A stretch of DNA of 64,000 nucleotides, from NCBI RefSeq assembly GCF_042432825.1, contig NZ_JBHLWN010000049.1, positions 62,001 through 126,000 on the forward strand, read 5' to 3'. The DNA comes from Gordoniibacillus chartarius (GTDB lineage Bacteria > Bacillota > Bacilli > Paenibacillales > NBRC-103111). Positions 24,029 to 34,096 of the stretch are shown in pieces (the stretch's first letter is position 1; each line of letters starts with the position of its first letter). Under the pieces are notes generated by a model. That model had not been told where the DNA came from. It saw nothing but the letters and a program-made list of their open reading frames with translations, and ran no database searches. The translations under genes were made by a program, and so were the position numbers.

Positions 24029-24925
24029 ATGCCTACGATAAGCAAGTCCCGCTTCAGCTTGTTTACGATCGTAAACGCTACCGTCTTTGCCCTGTTTACG
24101 CTAATATGCATCTTCCCTTTCTACTATTTGTTCATCAATACGATCAGCGCCAACGATCTTAGCGACAAGGGCTTGATCATGTTTTACCCGCAGGGCATTC
24201 ACTTCACCAACTACGAACATGTATTGAAGCTGCCGGGGCTGATGACCGCGATCGCCGTTTCCGTATCCCGCACCGTCATCGGCACGGCGCTTACCGTCGC
24301 CGCCTCCGCCTTCCTCGGCTACTTGTTCACCAAGAACGAGATGTGGGGACGGAGGTTCTGGTACCGCTTCCTGATCGTGACGATGTATTTCAACGCCGGT
24401 CTCATTCCGTGGTATTTGGTGATGCTGAACCTGGGGATGGTCAACAATTTTCTCGCCTACATTTTGCCGCATATCGTCTCGCCGTTTTTCATCATTCTGG
24501 TGAAGACGTTCGTCGAGGCTACGCCGAATGCGCTTCAGGAATCGGCGCAGATCGACGGGGCCGGCTATTTGACCATCTTCTACAAAATTATCGTGCCGCT
24601 CATTATGCCGATTCTCGCTACTATTACGATATTTTCCGCGGTGAATCAATGGAACATGTTCACGGATACGCTGTTCCTGATTACCGAAAACAGGCTGTTT
24701 ACGCTGCAGTTTATTTTGTTCCGGTATATGAATGAAGCGACTTCGCTGGCGCAGCTGATGAAGGGCCTGCAGGGCGGCGGCAGCATCAATCCGGCCAACC
24801 TGGTGAACCCGACGACGATCCGCACGACGGTCTCAATGTTCGTTGTGGCGCCGATTATTCTGGTCTACCCGTTCTTCCAGCGATATTTTGTCAAAAGGAT
24901 TATGATCGGGGCTGTGAAAGGATGA
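24029..24925 (+). CDS. Sugar ABC transporter permease, YtcP/MalG-like
   Basis: 298 residues, six membrane helices, EAA loop ALQESAQIDGAGYLTIFYKIIVPLIMP. Closely matches the YtcP-type permeases that pair with LplB-like partners. GAGAGGAG lies 9 nt before ATG 24029 and the gap to the first permease is 32 bp. It forms the second half of the heterodimeric membrane channel. Confidence 0.9.
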   Translation: MPTISKSRFSLFTIVNATVFALFTLICIFPFYYLFINTISANDLSDKGLIMFYPQGIHFTNYEHVLKLPGLMTAIAVSVSRTVIGTALTVAASAFLGYLFTKNEMWGRRFWYRFLIVTMYFNAGLIPWYLVMLNLGMVNNFLAYILPHIVSPFFIILVKTFVEATPNALQESAQIDGAGYLTIFYKIIVPLIMPILATITIFSAVNQWNMFTDTLFLITENRLFTLQFILFRYMNEATSLAQLMKGLQGGGSINPANLVNPTTIRTTVSMFVVAPIILVYPFFQRYFVKRIMIGAVKG

Positions 24926-25024
24926 GGCACTGTTCACGGATACCCTTGCAGGGGGTGATCGGCTTCTAGGCTATCGCAGTGTGACCCCGCGCTTAACCAA
25001 TTCTAAGATGAGGTGACCCTAACT

Positions 25025-26806
25025 ATGAGAAAAGGGAATACATGGCCGCGTACAGCCGGAACGGTCGCCGCGCTGCTGGCGCTGCTGACTGCCTGCACCG
25101 GCGGCGGCACACAAACCCCAACGCCGAACGGAACGTCGACACCGGCAACGGGCGACACGACCGGCTCGCAGAACACCCAACCGGAGTTAACGATCAAGGT
25201 GTTCTCGATGCTCGCCAACTACGCCGGCGATCAGCCCGGCTGGTTTGCGAAGATGGTCAAAGATAAATTCAACGTCAAGCTGAACATTATCGCCTCCAAC
25301 CTGGCCGGCGGCCAGCAGAAGATCGCGACGATGATGGCCGGCGGCGATTTGGGCGACCTTGTCGTCTTCGGCTCCAACGGGCAAGATTATCAGGATGCGA
25401 TCAAAGCCGGCCTGCTGCTCGATTGGAACAAGGACGGCCTGCTGCAGAAGCACGGTCAAGATATCCTGAAGCACGCGGGCAAGGCGATCGACGCCAACAA
25501 GCAGCAGTTCGGCGGCGGAGAAAAGGTGTACGGGATCGGCTTCGACGTCGGCACCGGAACGGGCCCGTCCGAAGGCGCGGATATGACGTTCGGCCCCGAT
25601 CTGCGCTGGGATCTGTATCAGAAGCTGGGCAGCCCAAAGATTACCAACATCGAAGATTATTTGCCCATTCTGAAGAAAATGCAGGAGATGGAGCCGAAGA
25701 GCGACAGCGGCAAGCCGACGTACGGTATCTCGCTCTGGTCCGACTGGGACGGCACATACATGACGCTGGCCAAGGTCATCGCGCAGCTGCACGGGTACCA
25801 GGAAGGCGACGGCTTCAATCCCGGCGATCTGATTCTCGTCTCCGCCGACAAGCCGAACGACTATCAGAGCATGCTCGACGATAACAGCTACTACATGAAG
25901 GGGCTAAGCTTTTATTTCAAAGCCAATCAGATGGGACTGCTCGATCCCGATTCGCTCACGCAGAAATTCAGCGATGTCTCGAACAAGATGAAGGACGGGC
26001 AAGTGCTCTTCTCGCTCTTCCCTTGGTTTGACAACGTGTACAATACGCCGGAGCACACCTCGCAGGGCAAGGGCTTTAAGCTGGTGCCGTTCGAGAATGA
26101 AAAAATTTATGCCTACGGCTTCAGCCCGTACGGCGGGACGCGCGTGTGGGCGATCGGCGCAAAGGCGAAGGATCCGGCTCGTGTCATGCAGCTGATCAAT
26201 TGGCTGTATTCTCCGCAGGGCGTTATGGAGTCGAACTATGGCCCGAAAGGTCTGGCCTGGGATCTTAAGGACGGCAAGCCGTTCGTTACCGAATATGGCT
26301 GGAAGGCGCTGCCGGCGAACAGCGAGCCGGTTCCGGAGCAATATGGGGGCGGAACGTTCAAGGACGGCACAAACCAGATCAACAACACCACGCTGAAGTT
26401 ATCCAACATTAACCCGGAAACCGGGGATCCTTACGACTATCAGATTTGGAAATCGTCGCTCGAATATAACACCGATCCGGTCACGAAGAGCTGGCGCGAG
26501 GCGATGGGCGTCATGACGCCGAAGGAGTATTTTGTCAAGAGCAACAAAATGGCCCTCAATACGCCGATCTTCACCGGCAAAGCGCCGTTACCGGAGCCGT
26601 CCGACCTCAAGCAGAAGAAAAGCGAAATTGCCAAAGTGATCAAGTCGTATTCCTGGAAAATGGTGTTCGCCAAGAGCGAGAACGAATTCAACGCCCTGAA
26701 GCAGGAAATGCAGCAGAAGGCGAAAGGGCTCGGCTATGATGACGTCGTGAATTGGCAGCTGGAGCAAACGAAAAATACCGTTTGGAAAGCGATGAGCGCC
26801 AAGTAA
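25025..26806 (+). CDS. Extracellular solute-binding lipoprotein of the adjacent permeases
   Basis: 593 residues. Signal ending LLTAC (lipid Cys about residue 24), Thr/Gly/Pro-rich linker, then a family-1 binding domain (IKVFSMLANYAGDQPGWFAKMVKDKFNVKLN, MMAGGDLGDLVVFG, WAIGAKAKDPARVMQLINWLYSPQGVM). It binds an unknown oligosaccharide outside the membrane and delivers it to the two permeases just upstream. ATG 25025 was chosen over the GTG at 25013 because GAGGTGACC overlaps the latter. A terminator follows. Confidence 0.9.
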   Translation: MRKGNTWPRTAGTVAALLALLTACTGGGTQTPTPNGTSTPATGDTTGSQNTQPELTIKVFSMLANYAGDQPGWFAKMVKDKFNVKLNIIASNLAGGQQKIATMMAGGDLGDLVVFGSNGQDYQDAIKAGLLLDWNKDGLLQKHGQDILKHAGKAIDANKQQFGGGEKVYGIGFDVGTGTGPSEGADMTFGPDLRWDLYQKLGSPKITNIEDYLPILKKMQEMEPKSDSGKPTYGISLWSDWDGTYMTLAKVIAQLHGYQEGDGFNPGDLILVSADKPNDYQSMLDDNSYYMKGLSFYFKANQMGLLDPDSLTQKFSDVSNKMKDGQVLFSLFPWFDNVYNTPEHTSQGKGFKLVPFENEKIYAYGFSPYGGTRVWAIGAKAKDPARVMQLINWLYSPQGVMESNYGPKGLAWDLKDGKPFVTEYGWKALPANSEPVPEQYGGGTFKDGTNQINNTTLKLSNINPETGDPYDYQIWKSSLEYNTDPVTKSWREAMGVMTPKEYFVKSNKMALNTPIFTGKAPLPEPSDLKQKKSEIAKVIKSYSWKMVFAKSENEFNALKQEMQQKAKGLGYDDVVNWQLEQTKNTVWKAMSAK

Positions 26807-26827
26807 CCGCTGGCATCTGGAATGCAT

Positions 26828-26867
26828 GTCCCGTACTCGTGAAATTCACGGCTGCGGGACTTTCGTT
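26828..26867 (+). terminator. Terminator after the transporter genes
   Basis: Outer stem GTCCCG/CGGGAC and inner GTGAA/TTCAC, followed by TTTCGTTT. It separates the transporter genes from the two-component genes. Confidence 0.7.
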
Positions 26868-26891
26868 TGATACCTCATCGGCGGAGCAAAA

Positions 26892-26900
26892 TGGTATAAT
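26892..26900 (+). promoter_or_regulatory. Extended -10 promoter of the two-component genes
   Basis: TGGTATAAT is an extended -10 element (TGn plus TATAAT), 36 bp before the kinase start. No convincing -35 is seen. Confidence 0.55.
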
Positions 26901-26935
26901 CTGCTGAGAATGTACAAATGAGGGAGAAACGATCG

Positions 26936-28690
26936 ATGCTTCGTCCATTGCCCCGCGCTAGTGTTCGGTCGCTTCGGCGTACCTTGGTGTTCTACCTGAT
27001 GGTCGCCTGCCTGCTGCCTCTGATTTTGGTCGGCGTGATCACCTACTACTCCACCTATTCCATTCTTGCCGGCAAAATCGAAAGCGGCGTTCGCGCCAAC
27101 CTGAGTATTGAAGCGGCCAGTTTGGAAAACGCTATCAATAACCTGGACTTCGCTTCCAAGCAATTTGCGCTGGACGGCCAGATCGTGGCGGAAGTGACCA
27201 ACTATTTGAACGAGCAGGATGTATTCAAGAAGTCCCAGCTGATGAGCTCGATTAATGCAAAGATTAATCTGGTTAATTTTACGAATCCGAATCTCGGGTT
27301 GACCGCTTACGTATCGCCGGACTCCGCCGACCCTGTCCTGTTTACGAATCTGAACCTGAAGAGCGACTTCCGGCTGGAGGAGCTGCCCGGGTTTATTCAT
27401 TATAACGGAGCGATCTATTCCGGTCCGCACAAGACGCTGTACAGCTTCAGCAATAATTACGTGTTTTCCGAGCAGCGCGAAATCGCCGTGAACGGCAGCG
27501 GTAAAGTGATCGTTTATCTGGAGACGAATTACAACCTGTTCCGGAAAATATTAAATACCAACTTGTACGGAATGAAAGTGTCCCATCTGCTCGTCAATCA
27601 GAACGGCGCAATAACGTATATCGAGGACTCCGAGGTGCCAAGGCACGTGCTGGAGGAAGTGCGGCGCAACGCAGCCTCCTCCTTCGACTATGACGGCTAC
27701 AAGCTGTTCCGCTACGGCAGTCCGCAAGGCTGGCAGCTGCTGACGGTTGTCCCGACCGCGGCGTTCGACAGCGAAATTAACGCATGGCTGCGCAATATGC
27801 TGATTTTAGCGCTCTCGATGCTCATCTTTGCCGTTGTCCTGGCGTACGTCATCTGGAAGAAAGTGTATCACCCGCTGCGCAACGTGAACCTGGAGATCGT
27901 CCGCATGGCCGAGAACAGGGCCGCTCCCGTATCGTTCACGAATGTTATGGAGTTTGACTCTGTGCTGCGAAATTTTCAAAAGATGAAAACAACGATCAAC
28001 GATTTGATCGAAACGGTTGCTTTGAACGAGAAGAGGAAGAGCGAGCTGGAAATTGAAAAGCTGCTGGGCCAGATCAATCCGCATTTTCTTCATAATACGC
28101 TGAACACGGTCCAGTGGCTGGCGCGAATGAACGGGCAGAAGGAAATCGACCGGCTCGTGACGCTGCTCGTCAAAGTGCTGCAATACAATTTGGGCAAGCA
28201 AAGCTTGATCGTCAGTATTCAGGACGAGATTGAAGCGCTTTGCAACTATATGGAGCTTCAGAAAATACGGTACGATTACGAGTTTGACTTCCATATCCAT
28301 GCCGAGGAAGACACGTTATCCGTCGCCGTCCCCCGCTTCCTGCTGCAGCCTCTGGTGGAAAATGCAATCTACCACGGCATGAGCGACAGCAACGGCCGGA
28401 TTGACGTTACCGTGCTTATGAAGGGTGACGAGCGCGTGCAGCTGAAGGTGGAGGATAACGGGGCCGGTATGGACGAGGCCGCCATTGAGCGCATGCTCTC
28501 GGACGGCGCGGCCAAGGAACGGGGGCTCGGCATCGGCCTTTCCTATGTGAAGCGAATGCTCCACCATTATTTCCGGGACCGGATGGAGTTTCAGATCGAT
28601 AGCGCCATCGGCTCGGGAACGGCGATAACGATCACCATTCCGAGGATGAGCAAGGAGGATTTCGATGATCAAAGCGATGGTCGTGGATGA
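26936..28690 (+). CDS. YesM-type sensor histidine kinase
   Basis: 584 residues. One N-terminal membrane helix (LVFYLMVACLLPLILVGV), a large extracellular domain of about 260 residues, a second membrane helix (MLILALSMLIFAVVLAYVIW), a HAMP-like segment, then the His_kinase domain with QINPHFLHNTLNTVQWLARM (phospho-His about residue 383) and the ATPase motifs VENAIYHG, VEDNGAGM and GIGLSYVKRML. Known members sense sugars or binding proteins for the neighbouring CUT1 transporter. ATG 26936 has GAGGGAG upstream; an ATG at 26918 overlaps that Shine-Dalgarno. It overlaps the response regulator gene by 26 bp. Confidence 0.9.
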   Translation: MLRPLPRASVRSLRRTLVFYLMVACLLPLILVGVITYYSTYSILAGKIESGVRANLSIEAASLENAINNLDFASKQFALDGQIVAEVTNYLNEQDVFKKSQLMSSINAKINLVNFTNPNLGLTAYVSPDSADPVLFTNLNLKSDFRLEELPGFIHYNGAIYSGPHKTLYSFSNNYVFSEQREIAVNGSGKVIVYLETNYNLFRKILNTNLYGMKVSHLLVNQNGAITYIEDSEVPRHVLEEVRRNAASSFDYDGYKLFRYGSPQGWQLLTVVPTAAFDSEINAWLRNMLILALSMLIFAVVLAYVIWKKVYHPLRNVNLEIVRMAENRAAPVSFTNVMEFDSVLRNFQKMKTTINDLIETVALNEKRKSELEIEKLLGQINPHFLHNTLNTVQWLARMNGQKEIDRLVTLLVKVLQYNLGKQSLIVSIQDEIEALCNYMELQKIRYDYEFDFHIHAEEDTLSVAVPRFLLQPLVENAIYHGMSDSNGRIDVTVLMKGDERVQLKVEDNGAGMDEAAIERMLSDGAAKERGLGIGLSYVKRMLHHYFRDRMEFQIDSAIGSGTAITITIPRMSKEDFDDQSDGRG

Positions 28691-30149
28691 TGAGCGGCTC
28701 GTACGGAAAGGCTTTATTTCTTTGGTCGATTGGGCTTCCTACGGCATCGTGATCGTCGGTGAGGCGGCGGACGGCAAGTCGGCGCTGGAGCTGCTGCAGC
28801 ATACCGAGGTGGATTTGCTCTTTACGGATATTACGATGCCCGGCATGTCGGGCTTCGACTTCATGAAGCAGGTCCGGCAGTTGTATCCCCACATCCACTC
28901 CGTCGTCCTCACCTGCCATCATGAATTTGATTATATTCAAGAAGCGATTCGTCTCGGGGCGATCGATTATATTGTGAAAACGCTGCTGGAGATGGAGAGC
29001 GTCGACAAGGTGATGCGGCGGATCGTGGAGAGGATCGAATGGGAAGCGGGCAGCCGCAGAATTCATCAGGCGGTCAAGCTGGACCGGCGCATTCCTGCGA
29101 AGGAGGCGCTTTGGTTCCGCCCGGTGGCGGGTCCTCCCCTGCTCGATGACTTGTACCGGCTTTCGATCGTGCAGCGAAATACGCTGATCGAAGAGGGCGG
29201 CTCGTGGCTGGCGCCTTTGATCCATTCGGCTTCCCGCGAGCAGCTCGTTAGCGATGTCAGGCAGGCCAGGTTGAATTGGCAGGCAGTGCTGCTGACGGAT
29301 GTCCAGGACCGGCCGCTCGAAACGGTCGTTCCTGTCGTTAAGGAGCATGCGGACGTGCTGCTGTTCTATGTTAGCGATGCGTCGGAGCTGGTTCGTGTTG
29401 ATATGAACGAGCTGCTTTCGAGGAAGCGTTCGTCCGGCGCAGCGGGTGCCGCGGGTATGGCGGGTGGGGCTAGCGCGGCAGGTACGGCAGGTACGGCTGG
29501 CGCGGCGGGTGCTGCTTCGGTGGGGGCGACTGGAGGCGGGCTCGAAGCGCAGCTCCTCGAGCTGAAGTGGACGTTGTTCGCCGCGGACTGGGACGGTCTG
29601 CTGCGGCGGATCGACGAGCAGCGCCCGGCGCCGGAGCTGTTCTCCCGCGTCGGCAAGAGCCTCTGCCAGCTGTGGGGCGGCTATGCGCTGCTGCGCGAAG
29701 AGGCGGAGCAGCTCGCCTCGGCGGCCGGCACGAACCGGATCTGGCCGGAATGGAAGCTGTGGCTGCACCGGTTCGCGGACGGCGTGAAGGGCCGTATGCT
29801 CGAGCTCGGCTTGTCCAAGGAAGTCATGTACAGCTTGATCCGAGCGATGAGCTTCATGAGGGACCGTGCCGGCGACAAAATCAATCAAAAGGACGTAGCC
29901 GCGCATATCAATATGAGCCGCAGCTACTTCAGCCAATGCTTCGCCAGATTCGCCGGCGAAACGTTCGGCGAGCTGCTGCGCCGCCTGCGCATGGAGCAAG
30001 CGAAGGAGCTGCTGCTGGGCAGCGATTATCCCGTCTATGAAATCGCCGCCCGGGCCGGATTTGAGGACGAGAAATATTTTAGCCGCCTGTTTCGGGAGCT
30101 GGTGGGGATATCCCCGTCGGAGTATCGGTCAAGGAACGCAAAAACCTGA
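28665..30149 (+). CDS. AraC-type response regulator (YesN-like) of the sugar module
   Basis: 494 residues. Receiver domain (1-120) with acidic pair DD8-9, phospho-acceptor Asp55 (LLFTDITMPG), and Lys in DYIVKT. The C-terminal AraC domain carries INQKDVAAHINMSRSYFSQCFARFAGETF and YEIAARAGFEDEKYFSRLFRELVGISPSEYR. Between them lies a linker with an Ala/Gly-only tract (residues about 257-290). GGAGG lies before ATG 28665, within the kinase gene. It probably activates the transporter operon upstream. The stop codon lies inside the terminator stem. Confidence 0.92.
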   Translation: MIKAMVVDDERLVRKGFISLVDWASYGIVIVGEAADGKSALELLQHTEVDLLFTDITMPGMSGFDFMKQVRQLYPHIHSVVLTCHHEFDYIQEAIRLGAIDYIVKTLLEMESVDKVMRRIVERIEWEAGSRRIHQAVKLDRRIPAKEALWFRPVAGPPLLDDLYRLSIVQRNTLIEEGGSWLAPLIHSASREQLVSDVRQARLNWQAVLLTDVQDRPLETVVPVVKEHADVLLFYVSDASELVRVDMNELLSRKRSSGAAGAAGMAGGASAAGTAGTAGAAGAASVGATGGGLEAQLLELKWTLFAADWDGLLRRIDEQRPAPELFSRVGKSLCQLWGGYALLREEAEQLASAAGTNRIWPEWKLWLHRFADGVKGRMLELGLSKEVMYSLIRAMSFMRDRAGDKINQKDVAAHINMSRSYFSQCFARFAGETFGELLRRLRMEQAKELLLGSDYPVYEIAARAGFEDEKYFSRLFRELVGISPSEYRSRNAKT

Positions 30150-30173
30150 GGCCTCAAACAGCCTCAGGTTTTT
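30140..30173 (+). terminator. Terminator overlapping the response regulator stop
   Basis: AAAAACCTGAGGC (30140-30152) and its complement (30161-30173) form a 13-bp stem with a T-tract; it is symmetrical and can also serve the convergent SLH gene. Confidence 0.9.
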
Positions 30174-30191
30174 GGTGTGGTTTTTTGCCGA

Positions 30192-32720
30192 TTATTGCAG
30201 CTTTACATGAATACTATTAGCGCCATATAGCAATATGCTGTAGTACCCTGCAGATAAATCGGCTGTAAGAAGCTGAACGGCCCGATCGACGTCATCTTGA
30301 CCGACCACGACTTTGGAAGCCCGTTTGGCCACCACTTCGTTCTCCAGATCAAACCTCGTATTCCATTGGAAATCTTCACGAACCAAATATATGGTAGCCG
30401 GCGCATTCACTTGAACCTCGATGGGCTCTCCGATAGTGAAGGTCGTGGCAGTCGACGCCTTCGTAACGATCGGCATCGCCTTCATCGCGTTGGTCGTCAG
30501 TTCTTGGTCGTATACGTGGCCTTCAGGGTCGCGAACCGCCCCGGCTGCCAGCCGCAGCTTGTTATTCTCTCCGCGATACGGTTCGTCAAAATATACGGTG
30601 ATTTCATTGCGAAACAGTTCTACCCGGTCATTCGCCGCAAGCGGCCGGAAGTTGACGCCATCATCGGAGAACGTAATGGCCGCTTTCAGCGCATCCAAGG
30701 ATGCCAGATTATTGACAAGCGTCTTATTGAAAATGAACAAAATGCCTTTATTGGTGTAGTCTCCGGCTCTATATGCGTCAAATGCGAACTCCAGCACATC
30801 TTCCGGTGCTGCCAGCAGCGTGACAAATCTCGGATCGGAAATCTGATTGTCTTCGCCGACTACGAAGATGACAAAGCTTACTTTCGTCTTACTTAAACCG
30901 TTCGTCGGTACATCTGCGCTGTAGACACCTTCCGTTACCGTGCTTGTCGACAGAGCATACTTGACGGCTCTTCCCGTGTTGACCGCTTCATCCAGCACTG
31001 TGAGCGATCGGGTTACACCGCTCTCTACGATGTAAACTGTTCCGGCACGATCGCTGGCCACATATACGCTTTGTCCCACTGTACCTTCATAATCTGCTTG
31101 AAGGATGGTTGGAAGCGGTCCTGTCGGCAATGGGTCGGTAGGGATTTGACCGCCGTTATCCGGGTCGGAGCTGCCGTCATCGGGAGCGGGATTCGGGTCG
31201 GACCCGCCGTTATCCGGGTCGGAGCCGCCTTGATCCGGAGTCGGACCCGGATTGGAACCGCCGTTATCGCTACCGCTATCCGAGTCATCGCTGCCGCTAC
31301 CGGAGGAGCCGCCGCTGCTTCCTGGATTCGCGGCCGGGCTTCCCCCGCCGGCGTTCGAAGCACTCGGTTCTCCTACAGCTACGTCGCTGCCGCCAATATT
31401 CAGCTTCAAATCGGCAGGAGCGTCTGCGCCCTTTGTCGTTTTCTCCGGCGCCTTCTCCATCGAAACCCCGGAAGCGTTGATCGTTGCGTTCTGTACGTTG
31501 CCTTGACCGACAATGTTAGCGGCAGCATTCACAATAAGTGAAATTATGGCTGCTTCTTTACCAACATTGACCTTGGAGCCGTTAGCCTGATTCGCAACAT
31601 TGAACTCCTTAACCGCGCCCTTCGGTATTTCCACGACAATGTTCTTCGCAACGATGTTGACGGTCTCAAAGGACCCGACCATCTGGACTTGGGAATTCGG
31701 AGGCAGCGCCTCAGACATCGTCACACTATTAATCTTAGAACCGCCGTTAGCCTCCAGCTTCACATCGGACTGCACGGTGATGTCCGCAATCCGCGTAGCG
31801 CCATTCGCTACAATGCGCACTTTGCCGCTGGCTTTATCGACCACAACGGTAACCATGATCGAATCCTCGAGATGGATGCTGTTTTCGCCGCCGCCCTGAA
31901 CGGTGGTTGTGCCGGCAACCTTCACATTTTGAAGAAATACGTCGCCTTCGCCGATTTCTTTACCGAGCAGCAGGTTCCCCTTGATCTCCATATTACGAAG
32001 CGTAACACCCGGGGCCGTGATCGCGACGTCATGCTGAATCGTCTCCACACCGTCGGCGGGCCCGTAAGTGCCTCCTTCGGAATACGTAACCTTGAATTCG
32101 TTCAAAGCCCGGTCAATGACGGTGATCGCTTCTGCCCGGGATACGTTCCCTTGCGGCTTGAAGAGCTGATTTTCATAGCCCTTCATCAGCCCGGCGTCGA
32201 TTACGCCGCCAATCGCGGCTATACTCCATTCCGGACTATTGGCAGTATCGCTGTAGCTTCGGGCAGAGCCGGAGTCCTTCAGCGAAAGCAGCTTCGAGAA
32301 TATGACCGCCATCTCTTGGCGGGTAATCGATGCGTTAGCACGAAACGTCCCATCCTCGTAGCCGGACATGTAGCCGGACTTCTGAGCGGCTCCGACGGCC
32401 TCATAGTACCAATCCCCGGCTTTAACATCCGTATAAGCCGGTGTTCCCGGCTCCTGCAGGCTGAAGGCCTTATTCATGAGAGTGGCGAATTCAGCCCGCG
32501 AGATCGACGAGTCAGGCCGGAAGGAACCGTCCTCGTAACCGCTGATAAGACCTTTGCCGGTATAGCTTTGAATCGTTTGCTCCGCCCAATGGCCTTTAAT
32601 ATCTTTGAGCACAATTTCCGAGCCGTTGCCAGCATTCACTTCTGCGAAGCTAGCCGTTGGAATGGCCAGACTTGCAGCCAGTCCTAGGACCGAAGAGCTG
32701 CGCAAGACCTTTTTCCACAT
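30192..32720 (-). CDS. S-layer homology (SLH) domain surface protein with beta-helix-like and linker regions
   Basis: 842 residues. Signal peptide ending ASFA; three SLH domains (about 38-80, 98-142, 160-205; ISGYEDGSFRPDSSISRAEFATLMNKA, MSGYEDGTFRANASITRQEMAVIF, MKGYENQLFKPQGNVSRAEAITVI) that bind pyruvylated wall polymer. Residues about 220-430 have a repetitive Val/Asn/Gly pattern suggestive of a right-handed beta-helix. An Asp/Gly/Ser/Asn/Pro linker (about 450-545) contains SDPDNGG repeats. The C-terminal part has SLH-associated Ig-like domains. It is non-covalently anchored at the cell surface; enzymatic role not evident. Divergent or upstream partner genes are not apparent. Confidence 0.9.
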   Translation of the reverse strand: MWKKVLRSSSVLGLAASLAIPTASFAEVNAGNGSEIVLKDIKGHWAEQTIQSYTGKGLISGYEDGSFRPDSSISRAEFATLMNKAFSLQEPGTPAYTDVKAGDWYYEAVGAAQKSGYMSGYEDGTFRANASITRQEMAVIFSKLLSLKDSGSARSYSDTANSPEWSIAAIGGVIDAGLMKGYENQLFKPQGNVSRAEAITVIDRALNEFKVTYSEGGTYGPADGVETIQHDVAITAPGVTLRNMEIKGNLLLGKEIGEGDVFLQNVKVAGTTTVQGGGENSIHLEDSIMVTVVVDKASGKVRIVANGATRIADITVQSDVKLEANGGSKINSVTMSEALPPNSQVQMVGSFETVNIVAKNIVVEIPKGAVKEFNVANQANGSKVNVGKEAAIISLIVNAAANIVGQGNVQNATINASGVSMEKAPEKTTKGADAPADLKLNIGGSDVAVGEPSASNAGGGSPAANPGSSGGSSGSGSDDSDSGSDNGGSNPGPTPDQGGSDPDNGGSDPNPAPDDGSSDPDNGGQIPTDPLPTGPLPTILQADYEGTVGQSVYVASDRAGTVYIVESGVTRSLTVLDEAVNTGRAVKYALSTSTVTEGVYSADVPTNGLSKTKVSFVIFVVGEDNQISDPRFVTLLAAPEDVLEFAFDAYRAGDYTNKGILFIFNKTLVNNLASLDALKAAITFSDDGVNFRPLAANDRVELFRNEITVYFDEPYRGENNKLRLAAGAVRDPEGHVYDQELTTNAMKAMPIVTKASTATTFTIGEPIEVQVNAPATIYLVREDFQWNTRFDLENEVVAKRASKVVVGQDDVDRAVQLLTADLSAGYYSILLYGANSIHVKLQ

Positions 32721-33039
32721 GTTCTTTCCCTCCTGAAGTCTTAGTTTATTCGCCTATATTCGACACGGTTTTCACTTTACCATTGTTTAGGCATACTGGC
32801 AACGATTTTTGTAATATACAAGCGAATATTTCGGAGAGTCCATTCGAACAACCGATCAAAAGCTGTTCACGCCGTTCCCCGAGCTCACCCTTAAGCGGTT
32901 AGCCGGATATTGAAGTGGCAAGCGGCTGCGTCAATGCACAAAAGGCTTGCGCAGCTGCCATGTCGGCAATTGCACAAGCCTTTGCGGTGCGAAGCATGAT
33001 CGTGAGATGAACACGTGCTCCACTGTTTATTTCAGATTA
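32721..33039. other. Intergenic region between the foldase and SLH genes
   Basis: Both flanking genes are on the minus strand. It holds the foldase terminator at 32938-32983 and presumably the SLH promoter. I see no further gene. Confidence 0.6.
32938..32983 (-). terminator. Possible terminator of the foldase gene
   Basis: On the minus strand AAAGGCTTG and CAAGCCTTT pair over 9 bp around a 25-nt loop and run into TTTTGTG. The T-tract is short. Confidence 0.55.
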
Positions 33040-33954
33040 TTAACTAAGGTACTTCTCGATCTGCGCCGCTGATGTTTTCTCCGATATCCACGCCGAAGAC
33101 ATCGTCGAGATTTGCTCGTTCAGCAGGGTGTCGTGAATTTCTTGCTTTTTCTCTTCCAGAGTCGGAGTGCTCGCAGCTTTGCGCTCGGATACTTTGATCA
33201 CTTCGTACCCGCTTGACGTTTGAACGACATCGCTCAGACCTCCTGCCTGCAGCGCAAAGGCCGCCGTATCGAACGCTTCCTCTCCTTGTCCCTTCGAAAC
33301 ATATCCCAGGTCACCGCCGTTCTCCTTGGTGCTGGTGTCGGACGACTTTTCCTTGGCGACAGCGGCGAAGTCCGCTCCGTTCTTCAGGTCGGCAAGGATG
33401 GCGTCGGCTTCCTCTTTCGTTGCGGCTACGATATGGGCAGCTTTGACTTGCTCGGGCGTTTTGAGCGATTCCAGATTTTGATTGTAGTAGCTTTTGATTT
33501 GGTCATCGGTAATCTGAACTTGTGGCTCCAGTATTTTTTTCAGTGTGACTTGGTACTTCAGATTTTGCTTCAGGTCATCGACGGTCATCCCATAGGATTC
33601 AAGCACCTGCTGGAATTGCACCTCGCCGCCGGTTTGCTGAATGATCGATTCCAGCTCTTTGCTGATATCGTCACCAGTCACTTGAACGCCGGCCTTAGCT
33701 CCCTCTTGGCTAACGATTTCGTTCGTGATCATGTTGTCGAGCGCTTGTGCGCCCCCGCCAGATACCATATTGTCATACAGCTGTTTGGAGGTAATAGTCA
33801 CTCCATTGACCTTGGCGACAGCTTGGCTGTTGTCTTCCGAAGCGCTCCTATTCATCGGAGGATACGCAATTACGTATACGACCAATAAGATCAATAGTAT
33901 AGATGAAATGATCATCCATTTGCGGCTTGCAGTTTGTGTATGGTTCAACTTCAT
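33040..33954 (-). CDS. PrsA-like peptidyl-prolyl isomerase (parvulin foldase), signal-anchored
   Basis: 304 residues. The N-terminal hydrophobic segment (WMIISSILLILLVVYVIAY) lacks a lipobox Cys, unlike B. subtilis PrsA. A SurA_N-like chaperone region follows (VAKVNGVTITSKQLYDNMV), then the parvulin domain (about 168-262: VKAAHIVAATKEEADAILADLKNGADFAAVAKEKSSDTSTKENGGDLGYVSKGQ). It helps fold exported proteins. AAAGGAGGA precedes ATG 33954. A 7-bp stem (GGCTCAT/ATGAGCC at about 33985-34012) lies in its leader, and a 14-unit repeat array lies directly upstream. Confidence 0.88.
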   Translation of the reverse strand: MKLNHTQTASRKWMIISSILLILLVVYVIAYPPMNRSASEDNSQAVAKVNGVTITSKQLYDNMVSGGGAQALDNMITNEIVSQEGAKAGVQVTGDDISKELESIIQQTGGEVQFQQVLESYGMTVDDLKQNLKYQVTLKKILEPQVQITDDQIKSYYNQNLESLKTPEQVKAAHIVAATKEEADAILADLKNGADFAAVAKEKSSDTSTKENGGDLGYVSKGQGEEAFDTAAFALQAGGLSDVVQTSSGYEVIKVSERKAASTPTLEEKKQEIHDTLLNEQISTMSSAWISEKTSAAQIEKYLS

Positions 33955-34096
33955 TTCCTCCTTTGTTTAAGCCGGTTAACGTTCGGCTCATGCTTCTCAA
34001 TATAAACGATGAGCCTGAATGCTGTATGAGTTGAACCTGAATATTTGATGAATACATGATTTGGATGTTGTTGAGCGGAACAGCCCGATGCTGGCG